Below are positions 10,247-18,273 of a DNA stretch of 35,367 bases, piece after piece. The stretch lies in assembly GCA_021324535.1 (NCBI GenBank), contig JAJPIU010000181.1, positions 1-35,367 on the forward strand. Direction: 5' to 3'. This DNA comes from Pseudomonadota bacterium. Its GTDB lineage: Bacteria; Chloroflexota; Ktedonobacteria; Ktedonobacterales; JADMIN01. The stretch's first letter is position 1. Every line of letters begins with the position of its first letter. The notes under the pieces were generated by a model that was given only the letters and a program-made list of their open reading frames with translations, ran no database searches and had not been told where the DNA came from. The position numbers and the translations under genes were made by a program.

Positions 10247-11398
10247 TTATGAGAGCGTAAATGGAGGCGGTGGGAGTGAGAGAGTAGCGTCCTGGATTTG
10301 CCGCGCAAGTACGCCAAAGGCTTTTCGTATCGCCTGTGGCGTAAACTCTCGTATGAATACCACTTCCCGACAGATCTGCCTGAGAATATCCAGGTTTGCT
10401 TGCGGCCCACAACCAACACCATAGAATGCCCCTATCTTATTGGCCTGCTCATAGTTGATTTCCAGGGAATATTGACGCCAATCCGCCCCATCGGTTGGAT
10501 CGCCATCAGTTAGAAGGAACACATAGGCTTGCTCAGCACTGTTCGTTTGAGCAAGTTCATCCTTTAACACCTTCAAAGCGCCTCCGAGCGATGTTCCCTC
10601 CTCTCCATGCAAGTTATTGGCGGTAACAATAGGGGGGACAAATGAAGAAAGCGGTGTCAATGGCGCAAAGTCAACTCGATACGAGAATGTAATGATGCCT
10701 ACGCTCACACCTCCGCGATCATGAAGGTTACAAACTAATTCGTTATAGAGTGTTCTAACCCCATTATTGACGGCGGCGATCGGTTCGCCTTTCATTGAAA
10801 CAGATGTATCTAGGAGGAGATACACAGGAACTTTTTTCAGGGCAACCATAGGCGCCATGTTATGATCAGGTGCAGCAGAATCATGTGCACGATTCGTTTG
10901 CGCCGTGTTTTCGAGGGGTTGCAATGTAAGCTCAGGAGATTTTTGTGGGGGTGGTAGAACATCACCTAGTTGAGCAATAGCACGAAGGGTCTCACTTACC
11001 ATTTGATAAAAGGGTAGGGGCGAATTGTCAGGCCCAGCCACGCGCGGGAAAGGTAATAAGAAAGGCCATCCCTGCGTATAATCATGCAATTCGAGCCGCT
11101 CCAAAACAACGGGTATGATGAGGCGAGGAAGAGTAGGATCATAGAGGCGCAGATAATTTGCGACATCAAATTCAGTGAACACATAATTTGAATTCAAAGC
11201 CGCTTTTGACAAGAGAAGTATGAACACTTGTCGCCTCTGCAACTCTGGCGCAATTATTTGAGAGATTGTACTCCCATACGGATTATCATGATCGAAGTAC
11301 CATGCGTCAATCTGAGCCTCTCGAAGCGCAGCCGCAAACCGATCACAAAACGCGCGATCTTTTGTACTATAGCTTATAAAAGCCAACGGCGTGGACAT
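10247..11398 (-). CDS. TIR domain-von Willebrand factor A fusion protein
   Basis: A 383-residue soluble protein. Residues 1-120 form a TIR domain: FISYSTKD at the start, then LLLSKAALNSNYVFTEF, where Glu76 sits at the position of the catalytic Glu of NAD+-cleaving TIR proteins. A linker (about 145-188) leads to a vWA domain resembling TerY: VYLLLDTSVSMKGEPI with MIDAS residues D197, S199 and S201, Thr269 in GTSLGGAL, and D298 in LLTDGDPTD. All metal-site positions are present. The vWA part should bind a protein partner through a metal ion, and TIR domains in bacteria commonly degrade NAD+ or make signalling nucleotides in anti-phage immunity; that role here is inferred. The gene stands alone, is AT-richer than its neighbours and is probably acquired. 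Start ATG 11398 has GAGG upstream. Confidence 0.9.
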   Translation of the reverse strand: MSTPLAFISYSTKDRAFCDRFAAALREAQIDAWYFDHDNPYGSTISQIIAPELQRRQVFILLLSKAALNSNYVFTEFDVANYLRLYDPTLPRLIIPVVLERLELHDYTQGWPFLLPFPRVAGPDNSPLPFYQMVSETLRAIAQLGDVLPPPQKSPELTLQPLENTAQTNRAHDSAAPDHNMAPMVALKKVPVYLLLDTSVSMKGEPIAAVNNGVRTLYNELVCNLHDRGGVSVGIITFSYRVDFAPLTPLSSFVPPIVTANNLHGEEGTSLGGALKVLKDELAQTNSAEQAYVFLLTDGDPTDGADWRQYSLEINYEQANKIGAFYGVGCGPQANLDILRQICREVVFIREFTPQAIRKAFGVLARQIQDATLSLPPPPFTLS

Positions 11399-11445
11399 GG
11401 CTGCCTCGTTTCCCGATCAGAGGTTGAATTGCTATTGTGGTGCGC

Positions 11446-11454
11446 ATTATAGCA
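11446..11454 (-). promoter_or_regulatory. Extended -10 promoter of the TIR-vWA gene
   Basis: Read on the minus strand, TGC-TATAAT (11454-11446) lies about 50 bases before the ATG at 11398; no good -35 was found, as expected for an extended -10 type. The same AT-rich 80 bases also carry the start region of the divergent glycosyltransferase gene. Confidence 0.5.
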
Positions 11455-11480
11455 CAAAAGAATTAAACGGAGTAGGAATA

Positions 11481-12623
11481 ATGCGCGTGACGATTGACTA
11501 CACGGCGGCGATTGCGCAGGGCGCGGGCATCGGGCGCTACACACGCAGCCTCGTCGCCGCGCTCGCCCGCGTTGATTCCGACGCGCTCTACACCCTCTTC
11601 TCAGTTGAGCGGCCCACCGCTGAACGTGGCTTCCCCGCCGCCCACGACGCGCCAAATATGCGTCCGCGCATCTGGCCGGTTGGCGTGCGCTACGCCAACG
11701 CGATCTGGCAACGGGCGCGCCTGCCCTTGCCAGTAGAACTGGTTGCCGGGCGCGCCAATGTCTTTCATGGGCCAGATTTCACACTGCCGCTTGCGCTGTT
11801 CGCACACCGCGTCGTCACCATCCATGACCTTGCCTTTCTCACGCATCCGCAGTATGCCTTCCCCAAGTTGGCGGCGTATCTTGGCCGCGTCGTCCCGCGT
11901 ACCGTGCGCGCCGCCGATCACATCATCGCCGTCTCTCAGTGCACCGCAGACGATCTGGCCCAGCGGCTTGGCGTTGCGCCAGAGAAGATCAGCGTGATCC
12001 CCATCGGCGTTGATCCCGGCGTGCGGCGCGTCGAAGATCAGGCACGCATCATGGAACTTGAGACGCGTTACGGGCTGACACACCCCTTTATCCTGGCGGT
12101 CAGCACCATCGAGCCGCGCAAGAACTATGAGGGGCTGATCGCTGCCTTTGCGCAGGCGCGCCAATCGCCGGATGGGCCACGGATGCTGGTGATCGCCGGT
12201 CGCAAGGGCTGGCTCTATGATGGAGTATTCGAAGCTGTGCGCCAGTTTGGCGTGCAAGATAGCGTCAGGTTTCTGGATTATGTGCCCGATGAGGAGTTGC
12301 CAGTACTCTACACAGCGGCGGATGCGCTGGCTATGCCGTCGTTCTATGAGGGCTTTGGCATTCCAGTGATTGAAGCGATGGCTTGTGGCACGTCGGTCAT
12401 CTGTAGCACGGGCGGCGCGCTGCCGGAGGTGGCGGGCGACGCCGCGCTCACCGTCGCGCCGGAGGATCGCGATGGCCTCGCCAATGCGCTGGTTCGCGTG
12501 GTAAGCGATTCCGCCCTGCGCGAGGAACTCTGTCGTAAGGGCTATGCGCGCGCCCAACGCTACAGTTGGGATGACGCCGCACGCGCGCATGTGGAGGTGT
12601 ATAGGAGGATGGCGAAGAGATAG
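11481..12623 (+). CDS. Glycosyltransferase family 4 (GT-B fold)
   Basis: A 380-residue cytoplasmic glycosyltransferase. The N-terminal acceptor domain starts MRVTIDYTAAIAQGAGIGRYTRSL, shortened here to the GIGRY glycine loop. The C-terminal nucleotide-sugar domain has IEPRKNYEGLI and the EX7E signature EGFGIPVIE, followed by GG-ALPEVAGDAAL. It would add one sugar, often mannose, to a cell-envelope glycan or lipid with retention; the exact substrate cannot be seen. The start is ATG 11481 with CGGAGTAGG before it; the frame is open 90 bases upstream into the TIR-vWA promoter but with no ribosome site. It ends one base from the convergent DedA gene. Confidence 0.93.
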   Translation: MRVTIDYTAAIAQGAGIGRYTRSLVAALARVDSDALYTLFSVERPTAERGFPAAHDAPNMRPRIWPVGVRYANAIWQRARLPLPVELVAGRANVFHGPDFTLPLALFAHRVVTIHDLAFLTHPQYAFPKLAAYLGRVVPRTVRAADHIIAVSQCTADDLAQRLGVAPEKISVIPIGVDPGVRRVEDQARIMELETRYGLTHPFILAVSTIEPRKNYEGLIAAFAQARQSPDGPRMLVIAGRKGWLYDGVFEAVRQFGVQDSVRFLDYVPDEELPVLYTAADALAMPSFYEGFGIPVIEAMACGTSVICSTGGALPEVAGDAALTVAPEDRDGLANALVRVVSDSALREELCRKGYARAQRYSWDDAARAHVEVYRRMAKR

Positions 12624-12624
12624 G

Positions 12625-13335
12625 CTATCGCATGCCATCGCCAGCGGTCGTCCTCTCATGTGGCACACTTTCCTCGTCTGCCAGCGGATCGTTCTGGCTT
12701 GCTGCTTCCAGCTTCGCCCGGTTGGCGCGGCGGCGCTGCCAGACCACAAAGCCGATAATGGCGACAATCACGACGATCAGTACACTGGTTCCACCGATGC
12801 CCAGCACGTTGAGCACCGTGCCCAGCAGCGGGAGATTGTGGCCGAGGAAGTAGCCGAGCAGGCCATAGGCGATAGCCCAGACGATACCGCCTGCTGCGTT
12901 CCAGATGAGAAAGAGCGGCCAGGGCATGCGGTTCACGCCTGCCAGAAAGGCTACCCATGTGCGCAAGAGCGAGAAGAACCGCCCAAAGAAGACGGTTTTA
13001 TCACCGTGGCGTTGAAAGTATTTCTGGGCATAGGCAAGCGTCGGCTCGGCAACCTTTTCGATATGAAAGAAACGCAGGATGCGCCTGAGCAGGGGATAGC
13101 CGCCGTAGCGCCCGATGCTATAGCCGGTATTGTCGCCAAGAATCGCTCCTGCGGCTGCGAAGACAATCACCAGAATGATGTTCAGCCGACCGCCTGTTCC
13201 CGCGTAGATCGCGCCCGCCAGCAGCGATGTCTCGCCGGGGAAGGGGACGCCCATCGCCTCCAGTGCGACGGCGCCAAGGATGACCCAGTAGCCATAATTC
13301 AGGATGGCCTGATTCAGCCAGATGGGAATCGTCAT
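12625..13335 (-). CDS. DedA/VTT-family membrane protein
   Basis: A 236-residue membrane protein of the DedA family, whose members move lipid carriers such as undecaprenyl phosphate or phospholipids across the membrane. Family marks: VPFPGETSLLAGAIYAG near the N-terminus, GAILGDNTGYSIGRYGG, then FFGRFFSLLRTWVAFLAG with the conserved Arg residues, and GGIVWAIAYGLLGYFLG. About five hydrophobic segments and a charged cytoplasmic tail with RRRANRAK. Start ATG 13335 has AAAGGATG upstream. It sits opposite the glycosyltransferase gene, and an envelope role for both would fit, though they are not co-transcribed. Confidence 0.94.
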   Translation of the reverse strand: MTIPIWLNQAILNYGYWVILGAVALEAMGVPFPGETSLLAGAIYAGTGGRLNIILVIVFAAAGAILGDNTGYSIGRYGGYPLLRRILRFFHIEKVAEPTLAYAQKYFQRHGDKTVFFGRFFSLLRTWVAFLAGVNRMPWPLFLIWNAAGGIVWAIAYGLLGYFLGHNLPLLGTVLNVLGIGGTSVLIVVIVAIIGFVVWQRRRANRAKLEAASQNDPLADEESVPHERTTAGDGMR

Positions 13336-13365
13336 CGGGCGGCATCCTTTCTTACCTACCCCCGG

Positions 13366-13387
13366 CCCCTCCCATAGATGGGAAGGG
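13366..13387. repeat. CCCCTCCCAT hairpin repeat
   Basis: CCCCTCCCAT (13366-13375) pairs, with one mismatch, to ATGGGAAGGG (13378-13387) across AG. It lies between the DedA start and the hydrolase stop, so it may end the hydrolase transcript. Related hairpins occur at 10201-10226, 14549-14575 and 17959-17980. Confidence 0.55.
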
Positions 13388-13474
13388 AAAATGGGGCGTT
13401 GCAGTATGCCTGCGCTCCCTGTCTTGCCGACTCACTGGCGAGATGTATTCTTTACGCCAGGGAAGCATTGACGG

Positions 13475-14182
13475 TTACGCAGATTGTAGCCACTCGTCGA
13501 GCGCCTGCGCCAGCGTTTCGGGCGCCTCGATGGGTAGGTAGTGGCCCGCGCCTGGGATCACTTTTGCCTGCGCGTTGGGCATACGCTCAGCCAGGAAGGT
13601 AGCGTATTTGGGCGGCGTCAGGCGATCCTCGGCGCCCACCAGCGCCAACGTTGGCTGGCTGATGCTGGGCAGTTCAGCCGTCATGTCGAAGCCGTCGCAC
13701 GCCGCTAGATCGCGGTAGAGCATCTCCGGCGCGGTGGCCGGGCGCTGCGCGAAGTAGCTCGCCGCCTGCTCAGCGTGTTCGGGTGCGAAGCCAAGCGTGA
13801 CCAGTTCGCGTCCTGCGGCCTGCGGATCGCTCTGGGCCTTTGCCAGCAACGCGGGAAGCACACGCAGCCGCGCGCCGCCGCCCACCAGCGCCACTCGCCT
13901 GACCAGCGCAGGCGCATCCACCGCAAGACGAAGCGCAATCGCGGCGCCAAGCGAATGCCCCACCAGACACGCCGTCTGCACGCCACGCCGCGCCAGTTCC
14001 TCGCGCACGGCGGCTGCATAGTTGGCTACGCTCATCTGCGCCGGGCCGGGCGAATCCGCCAGCGCGCCATGCCCCGGCAGATCGAGCGCCAGCGTCGTGT
14101 AGGCGGTCAAATGGGGCAGCGTCATTCGCCACAGATATGCGCTATCATCTGACCCATGGATGAACACCAGCGTCTCGTTCAT
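13475..14182 (-). CDS. Alpha/beta-fold hydrolase
   Basis: A 235-residue soluble hydrolase. The oxyanion segment FIHGSDDS is at the N-terminus, the nucleophile is Ser in VGHSLGAA (near residue 97), the acid is Asp in GAEDRLTPP and the base is His in GAGHYLPIE, so the triad is complete. The overall form resembles esterases, lactonases and haloperoxidase-like enzymes; the substrate is not predictable. Start ATG 14182 has AGGAGGAAT just upstream. A REP-like repeat begins 22 bases upstream of the start, in the untranslated leader or promoter. The adjacent oxidoreductase gene has the same orientation but is 402 bases away. Confidence 0.92.
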   Translation of the reverse strand: MNETLVFIHGSDDSAYLWRMTLPHLTAYTTLALDLPGHGALADSPGPAQMSVANYAAAVREELARRGVQTACLVGHSLGAAIALRLAVDAPALVRRVALVGGGARLRVLPALLAKAQSDPQAAGRELVTLGFAPEHAEQAASYFAQRPATAPEMLYRDLAACDGFDMTAELPSISQPTLALVGAEDRLTPPKYATFLAERMPNAQAKVIPGAGHYLPIEAPETLAQALDEWLQSA

Positions 14183-14204
14183 GGGTGTATTCCTCCTGTG
14201 AGCA

Positions 14205-14259
14205 GGCGGGCGATTGAAATCGCGCCTAGGGGCTGCGCCACAAAGGCCGCCTGCGCGGA
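14205..14259 (+). repeat. REP-like dispersed repeat, copy 2
   Basis: Same layout as copy 1: GCGGGCGATTGAAATCGCGC hairpin, CCTAGGGGCTGCGCCACAAAGG spacer region, then a weaker second hairpin GGCCGCCTGCGCGG. The loop and stem changes are partly compensated (GCGATT pairs with AATCGC), so the hairpin is preserved. Confidence 0.7.
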
Positions 14260-14548
14260 CTCTTCCCTACGCCAAACGGAATCGCTTTCCGGTAAGTTAT
14301 ACATCTTGCCAGAGGATGAACGTCGGGCAAGTACCGCTGCTGTCTCTGGCGGCATGTGTCGCAGCATTTCACAATGTCGGCCATGTGCGATGGGCGCTGG
14401 AAAGGAATCGTAGGGTGAAAATGATTGCGATTGACAAGGGCAGGCGGGCGTATGTCTCGCCATGCGCGATCCCGCTTGCCCCATTGCCCGTTGACGTGCA
14501 TGCCTCGCTCGTTTCGCAGCACAGCGCCTGCCCCTTCACGCGCTTCAT

Positions 14549-14575
14549 CCCCTCTTCCCAATAGATAGGAAGGAG
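14549..14575. repeat. C-rich hairpin repeat, divergent copy
   Basis: CCCCTCTTCCCAATAGATAG followed by GAAGGAGG folds into an imperfect hairpin akin to the one at 13366-13387. It lies just downstream of the minus-strand oxidoreductase stop (14585) and could terminate that transcript. Confidence 0.4.
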
Positions 14576-14584
14576 GCAAGGTAG

Positions 14585-15844
14585 TTAGATGTGTCTGCCC
14601 AGCAACGCCGCCAGTTGTTCGCCCGCCTGACGGCCAAGCGCCATCCCTGGTAACACACCCTGCGCGCCCAGGCCGACCACCGTCAGCCCTGGCGCATCAT
14701 CTGACGCGCCGCCATCTGCGACGGGCTGTATGCCCGGTAGCATATTGGAGGCCGTGTCTATATCTACCGCCCAGGCGTAGTGTGGCTGGCGCGTGGCAAG
14801 CTCCGGAAGCCAGCGTCGCGCCGCCTCGGCCATCCGCTTGTGATAGGCCACGTCGCGCTCACTGGCGCCCACACGCCCGTAGCGGCCGCCGCTCACCACC
14901 ATCCGCCCATCCCCCGCGCGATAGTCGTAGTAGACATACGGCGCAGCGTCCCAGAACAGCGGGAAGTCGTCAGGCAGATCGGCCAGGAAGGCAAGCGCGT
15001 AGAGCCGTGCGCTGGGGGCGGCGGTTGGGCCAACCGCGTCTATCAGTCCGCGCGCATGGATGATCGTGGTTGGCTGCCCATCGCGTCCGGCGATCTCGAC
15101 GCGCCAACCGGTTTGGCCGCGCTTCTTGTCGGCGATTGTGCGCGCCGTCACCCGCACATTGCCCGCTAGCGTCGCCCTGGCTTTGCGTGCGCGCTGGGCC
15201 AGCGTCGCCAGCAGTGTCCACGGGTGAATGCGTCCCTCATCGGGCAGCCAGAGCGCGGCGGTCACGTCATGGGTATCGAGCCTGCCGCCGGTCGCCTCGG
15301 CCACCTGATACGCAGTCCACACATCCGCGCGCAGCCCCACCGCCTGGCGAGTGCGCGCCTCGCTGGCGACCCGCTTCGCTGCCGTCTGGCTTGTAGCGAT
15401 GCTGAGCGCGCCCGTTTGTTTCGCGTTGAGCAGTGAGTGAGGCTGCCGCGCCTCGGCGATCAGATCGAGCAGGATGCGTGTGGTTTCCGGCCAGAGCGCG
15501 GCCACCGGCGACCCTGGTTCCAATTCGGAAAGCGGCGCGTTTGCCCCCGCGCTGAGGATGCCTGCGTTACGCCCCGACGCGCCCGCACCGAGCCGTGGGG
15601 CCGCCTCCACCAGCAGCGTGCGCAGCCCAGCGGCTGCCGTCGCCTGGGCTGCGCTGAGGCCCGTCACGCCGCCGCCGATCACGACGACATCTACGGCAGG
15701 CTGTGCGCCATCGCTATTGAGCGCAGCCAGGCTCTCTTCAAGGGATGCCAGTTCCAGCAGTTCGAGCGCCTGCGGGCTGACGGTATCGCGCCAGGGCGCA
15801 TCGGCAATATGCGCTTTTGATGTGGTAGTAAGCGTCTTGGGCAT
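14585..15844 (-). CDS. FAD-dependent oxidoreductase (DAO family)
   Basis: A 419-residue flavoenzyme of the D-amino acid oxidase/glycine oxidase-like family. The FAD-binding Rossmann motif VVVIGGGVTGLSAA is near residue 54, followed by GAGASGRNAGILSAG, typical of the family, and a C-terminal FAD contact GLTVVGLGAQGVLPGMALGR, here cut to its key glycines. The substrate domain includes YVYYDYRAGDGRMVVSGGRYG. It should oxidise an amine or amino acid, passing electrons to oxygen or a quinone; the substrate cannot be read. Start ATG 15844 is preceded by GAAGGATAG. The N-terminal 45 residues before the Rossmann motif include an LE-rich helix seen in many such oxidases. Confidence 0.92.
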   Translation of the reverse strand: MPKTLTTTSKAHIADAPWRDTVSPQALELLELASLEESLAALNSDGAQPAVDVVVIGGGVTGLSAAQATAAAGLRTLLVEAAPRLGAGASGRNAGILSAGANAPLSELEPGSPVAALWPETTRILLDLIAEARQPHSLLNAKQTGALSIATSQTAAKRVASEARTRQAVGLRADVWTAYQVAEATGGRLDTHDVTAALWLPDEGRIHPWTLLATLAQRARKARATLAGNVRVTARTIADKKRGQTGWRVEIAGRDGQPTTIIHARGLIDAVGPTAAPSARLYALAFLADLPDDFPLFWDAAPYVYYDYRAGDGRMVVSGGRYGRVGASERDVAYHKRMAEAARRWLPELATRQPHYAWAVDIDTASNMLPGIQPVADGGASDDAPGLTVVGLGAQGVLPGMALGRQAGEQLAALLGRHI

Positions 15845-16020
15845 AGTCTATCCTTCGGCGGCATGGTTGTACACAGTTTACTGAGCAGTCTATATCAAAG
15901 ACGAGTGGGACGGCTATGGCCAGAGAAGCCAGAAAAGTATAGCGTCTCTCGGCTGTTCAGGATAATCCCTGAGGCTATTGTCATGCCGCTGTTAGCCATA
16001 TTTTGGCGTCGCACGCGCGT

Positions 16021-16064
16021 ATATGCTACGTTTTCTACTGATGACAACGCATATGCCACCTTTT
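16021..16064 (+). promoter_or_regulatory. Spaced direct repeats upstream of the ABC exporter operon
   Basis: ATATGCTACGTTTT (16021-16034) and ATATGCCACCTTTT (16051-16064) match at 12 of 14 positions and begin exactly 30 bases apart, about three helical turns. Two TTGATC copies follow at 16063 and 16073. This looks like a tandem operator or activator site before the ATG at 16113; no regulator is adjacent. Confidence 0.35.
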
Positions 16065-16112
16065 GATCAGCGTTGATCGGATTGAGGCGGCGATAGGGAT
16101 TGTGACACTATT

Positions 16113-17186
16113 ATGAGTTCAGCACATACACGCGCCGAGTCGGCCAAAACGCGCCGCAACGCCACACCGCCTACGCAGGCAAGCGCGGCCACGAAAAGCA
16201 ACGACGCGCTAACTGCGAGCGCGCAAGGCGTCGGCGTTTCCAGCGTTTCGGGCGCAAAGCGTGGCGAGGCGGCCATTTCTGTTTCGCATCTGGTGAAACG
16301 CTATGGAGAGCATCTTGCCGTCAACGACCTCTCGTTCGAGGTTGCGCCTGGGGAGATATTCGCGCTGCTGGGGCCAAACGGCGCGGGCAAAACTACCACT
16401 GTCGAGATACTCGAAGGCTATCGCAAGACGGATCGCGGCGAGGCGCGCGTGTTGGGACTCGATCCCCAGCGCGATGGCGCAACCCTCAGGCCGCAGATCG
16501 GCGTGATGCTCCAGCAGGATGGCCTGTATCCCACCATGCGCGCGGGCGAGGTATTGGCGCTCTTCGCCAGCTACTTCAACGATCCCGCCGATCCCAACGC
16601 GCTGATGACGCTGGTGGGCCTGGAAGACGCCGCAAAGACACGTTGCCGTCAGCTTTCCGGTGGTCAGAAGCGGCGGCTGGCTCTAGCGGTGGCCCTCGTG
16701 GGCAAGCCGCGCCTGCTCTTCCTGGACGAGCCGACGACCGGCATGGATCCCCAGGCGCGTCGCGCCACCTGGGACATCATCCGCAATCTCAAAGAGCAAG
16801 GCGCCACCATCTTGCTGACCACGCATTTCATGGATGAGGCGGAGCGGCTGGCCGACCGCATCGCCATCATAGACGACGGCCAACTGCTCGCACTCGACAC
16901 GCCTGCCGGGCTGACCACCAGCCAATCCACTACCACAACCGAGGTACGCATCCGCGCCAAAACGCCTCTCGATGCGTCTGCTTTGGGTCGGCTGGACGCT
17001 GTGCGCAACGTGCGCGCCGAGCCGTCGGAAGGCTATGCGCTGGAGACCGGCGACGCGCGTGCCCTGCTGGTGGAGCTTGCCACCTGGGCGCGCGACACAC
17101 ATATTGACCTGACCGAGATTCGGATTGGCCGCGCCTCGCTCGAAGATGTCTTCCTGCGGCTGACCGGAAAGGAAATGAGAGAGTGA
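16113..17186 (+). CDS. ABC exporter ATP-binding protein (DrrA-like)
   Basis: The 357-residue nucleotide-binding subunit powers the permease encoded next. Walker A GPNGAGKT (87-94), Q-loop LQQDGLYP (133-140), signature LSGGQ (181-185), Walker B LLFLDEP (201-207) and H-loop His238 are all intact. The C-terminal about 100 residues (EVRIRAKTPLDAS onwards, ending LEDVFLRLTGKEMRE) are the extension of DrrA/CcmA-type exporters of drugs and lipids. Odd: a 52-residue Ala/Thr/Ser-rich N-terminal tail before the domain; it lacks a strong ribosome site at ATG 16113, so a later non-ATG start is possible. The stop overlaps the permease start by GTGA. Confidence 0.93.
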   Translation: MSSAHTRAESAKTRRNATPPTQASAATKSNDALTASAQGVGVSSVSGAKRGEAAISVSHLVKRYGEHLAVNDLSFEVAPGEIFALLGPNGAGKTTTVEILEGYRKTDRGEARVLGLDPQRDGATLRPQIGVMLQQDGLYPTMRAGEVLALFASYFNDPADPNALMTLVGLEDAAKTRCRQLSGGQKRRLALAVALVGKPRLLFLDEPTTGMDPQARRATWDIIRNLKEQGATILLTTHFMDEAERLADRIAIIDDGQLLALDTPAGLTTSQSTTTTEVRIRAKTPLDASALGRLDAVRNVRAEPSEGYALETGDARALLVELATWARDTHIDLTEIRIGRASLEDVFLRLTGKEMRE

Positions 17187-17947
17187 GCGCCCCAACAACT
17201 TCCACACCCACGACGACAACTTCTGCTGCGTCCTTCTGGCGTATCACGCTAGCGCAGACGCGCGCCGAACTGCTGATGACACTACGACGTGGCGAGAGCC
17301 TGCTTGTCACCATCTTTATTCCAACGATCCTGCTGATTGCGTTTGCCTCGCTCAACATCACCAAAGTTGGGATAACCTTTCTCCTTCCGGGCGTGTTGGC
17401 GCTGGCGATCATGTCCACCGGCATGGTCAGCCTGGGCATCGCCACCGCCTACGAACGCTACTATGGCGTACTGAAACGCCTGGGCGCCTCGCCGCTCTCG
17501 CGAACTGAGTTGATCCTGGCAAAGTCGCTTTCCGTGCTGGCGGTGGAGATTGGCCAGGTGATCGTACTCACGCTGATCGGCGCGATCTTCTATGGCTGGC
17601 GGCCCTCCGGCTCGTTCTTCGCCTTCGTCGTGATCTTGCTGCTGGGGTCGCTCGCCTTTGCCAGCCTGGGGCTGCTGATGGCGGGTGCGCTCCGGGCCGA
17701 GGCGACTCTGGCGGGCGCAAATGGATTGCTGCTGGTTCTCACCATCTTCGGCGGCAGTATCGTCCCCGCCAGCGCATGGCCGGGTTGGCTGGCCACCATT
17801 ATCAATCTGCTGCCTTCTGCCGCATTAACCGACGCGTTCTATGGTTCACTCACTCCCAGTGGTGTCTCGCTGGGCAGCCTGATCCTGCTGATCATCTGGG
17901 CGGCGATCTTCCTGGGCGCGACGATCTACACCTTCAAATGGGAGTAG
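17183..17947 (+). CDS. ABC-2 type transporter permease
   Basis: A 254-residue membrane subunit with about six hydrophobic segments, partner of the ATP-binding protein just upstream. It starts at GTG 17183, overlapping the previous stop in GTGA, so translation is coupled. Family marks: the ERYYGVLKRLGASPLSR loop between helices 2 and 3 (coupling helix region of ABC-2 permeases), and GLLMAGALRAEATLAGANGL, here limited to its core, then PASAWPGWLATIINLLPSAA. The pair would export a hydrophobic compound, lipid or antibiotic; the cargo is unknown. Confidence 0.92.
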   Translation: MSAPTTSTPTTTTSAASFWRITLAQTRAELLMTLRRGESLLVTIFIPTILLIAFASLNITKVGITFLLPGVLALAIMSTGMVSLGIATAYERYYGVLKRLGASPLSRTELILAKSLSVLAVEIGQVIVLTLIGAIFYGWRPSGSFFAFVVILLLGSLAFASLGLLMAGALRAEATLAGANGLLLVLTIFGGSIVPASAWPGWLATIINLLPSAALTDAFYGSLTPSGVSLGSLILLIIWAAIFLGATIYTFKWE

Positions 17948-17958
17948 CTCTCTTTTCC

Positions 17959-17980
17959 CCCTCCCCGTGTGGGGGAGGGG
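17959..17980. terminator. C/G-rich hairpin after the ABC exporter operon
   Basis: CCCCCTCCCC, a GTGT loop and GGGGAGGGGG-like arm form a strong hairpin 12 bases after the permease stop. It belongs to the C-rich hairpin family found at other gene ends in the window. Confidence 0.55.
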
Positions 17981-18009
17981 GCCAGGGGGAGAGGTTGCAG
18001 CCAGCTACG

Positions 18010-18039
18010 TTGACACATGATGGGCGCTACGGCTAAAAT
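18010..18039 (+). promoter_or_regulatory. Strong promoter of the etf operon
   Basis: TTGACA (18010-18015, full consensus) and TAAAAT (18034-18039) are 18 bases apart. It implies a leader of about 285 bases before etfB. Confidence 0.6.
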
Positions 18040-18057
18040 GGCAATAGACTTATGCCA

Positions 18058-18066
18058 TGCTATACT
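18058..18066 (+). promoter_or_regulatory. Second, extended -10 promoter of the etf operon
   Basis: TGC-TATACT (18058-18066) lies just downstream of the first promoter; no good -35 is seen. A tandem promoter arrangement is plausible. Confidence 0.4.
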
Positions 18067-18203
18067 CGCGTGTCTTCTGGGCACATCCCGTGACGTCGCG
18101 CATTCCCAAGCGGACAACGGCGTTCGCCAACAAAAGCTATCGTGAGCTTCTGGCCTCGCCCGCTCTTCCGTATGTTGATGATGAGTATCGGACAATTCGA
18201 CGT

Positions 18204-18273
18204 CAAGCCCGCGAAGGCGGGCTTCGTGGCGAAGTGTAGCGAAGCCCTTAGGCGCGGCTTGAGCCGCCCGCCG
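18204..18273 (-). repeat. REP-like dispersed repeat, copy 3 (inverted)
   Basis: Inverted relative to copies 1 and 2. The hairpin AAGCCCGC-gaag-GCGGGCTT (18205-18224) corresponds to the second hairpin, and GCGCGGCTTGAGCCGC to the first. It lies in the etf leader. Confidence 0.7.

Larger units (their letters stand above)
14183..14584. other. Gap between the hydrolase and oxidoreductase genes
   Basis: This 402-base stretch holds the REP-like repeat at 14205-14259 and a C-rich hairpin at 14549-14575 just after the oxidoreductase stop. The middle contains no gene I can support. Confidence 0.45.

Noticed and set aside
11601-12767. Minus-strand 388-codon frame opposite the family 4 glycosyltransferase
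   Set aside because: Its translation has no recognisable domain, while the sense strand carries all GT4 motifs.
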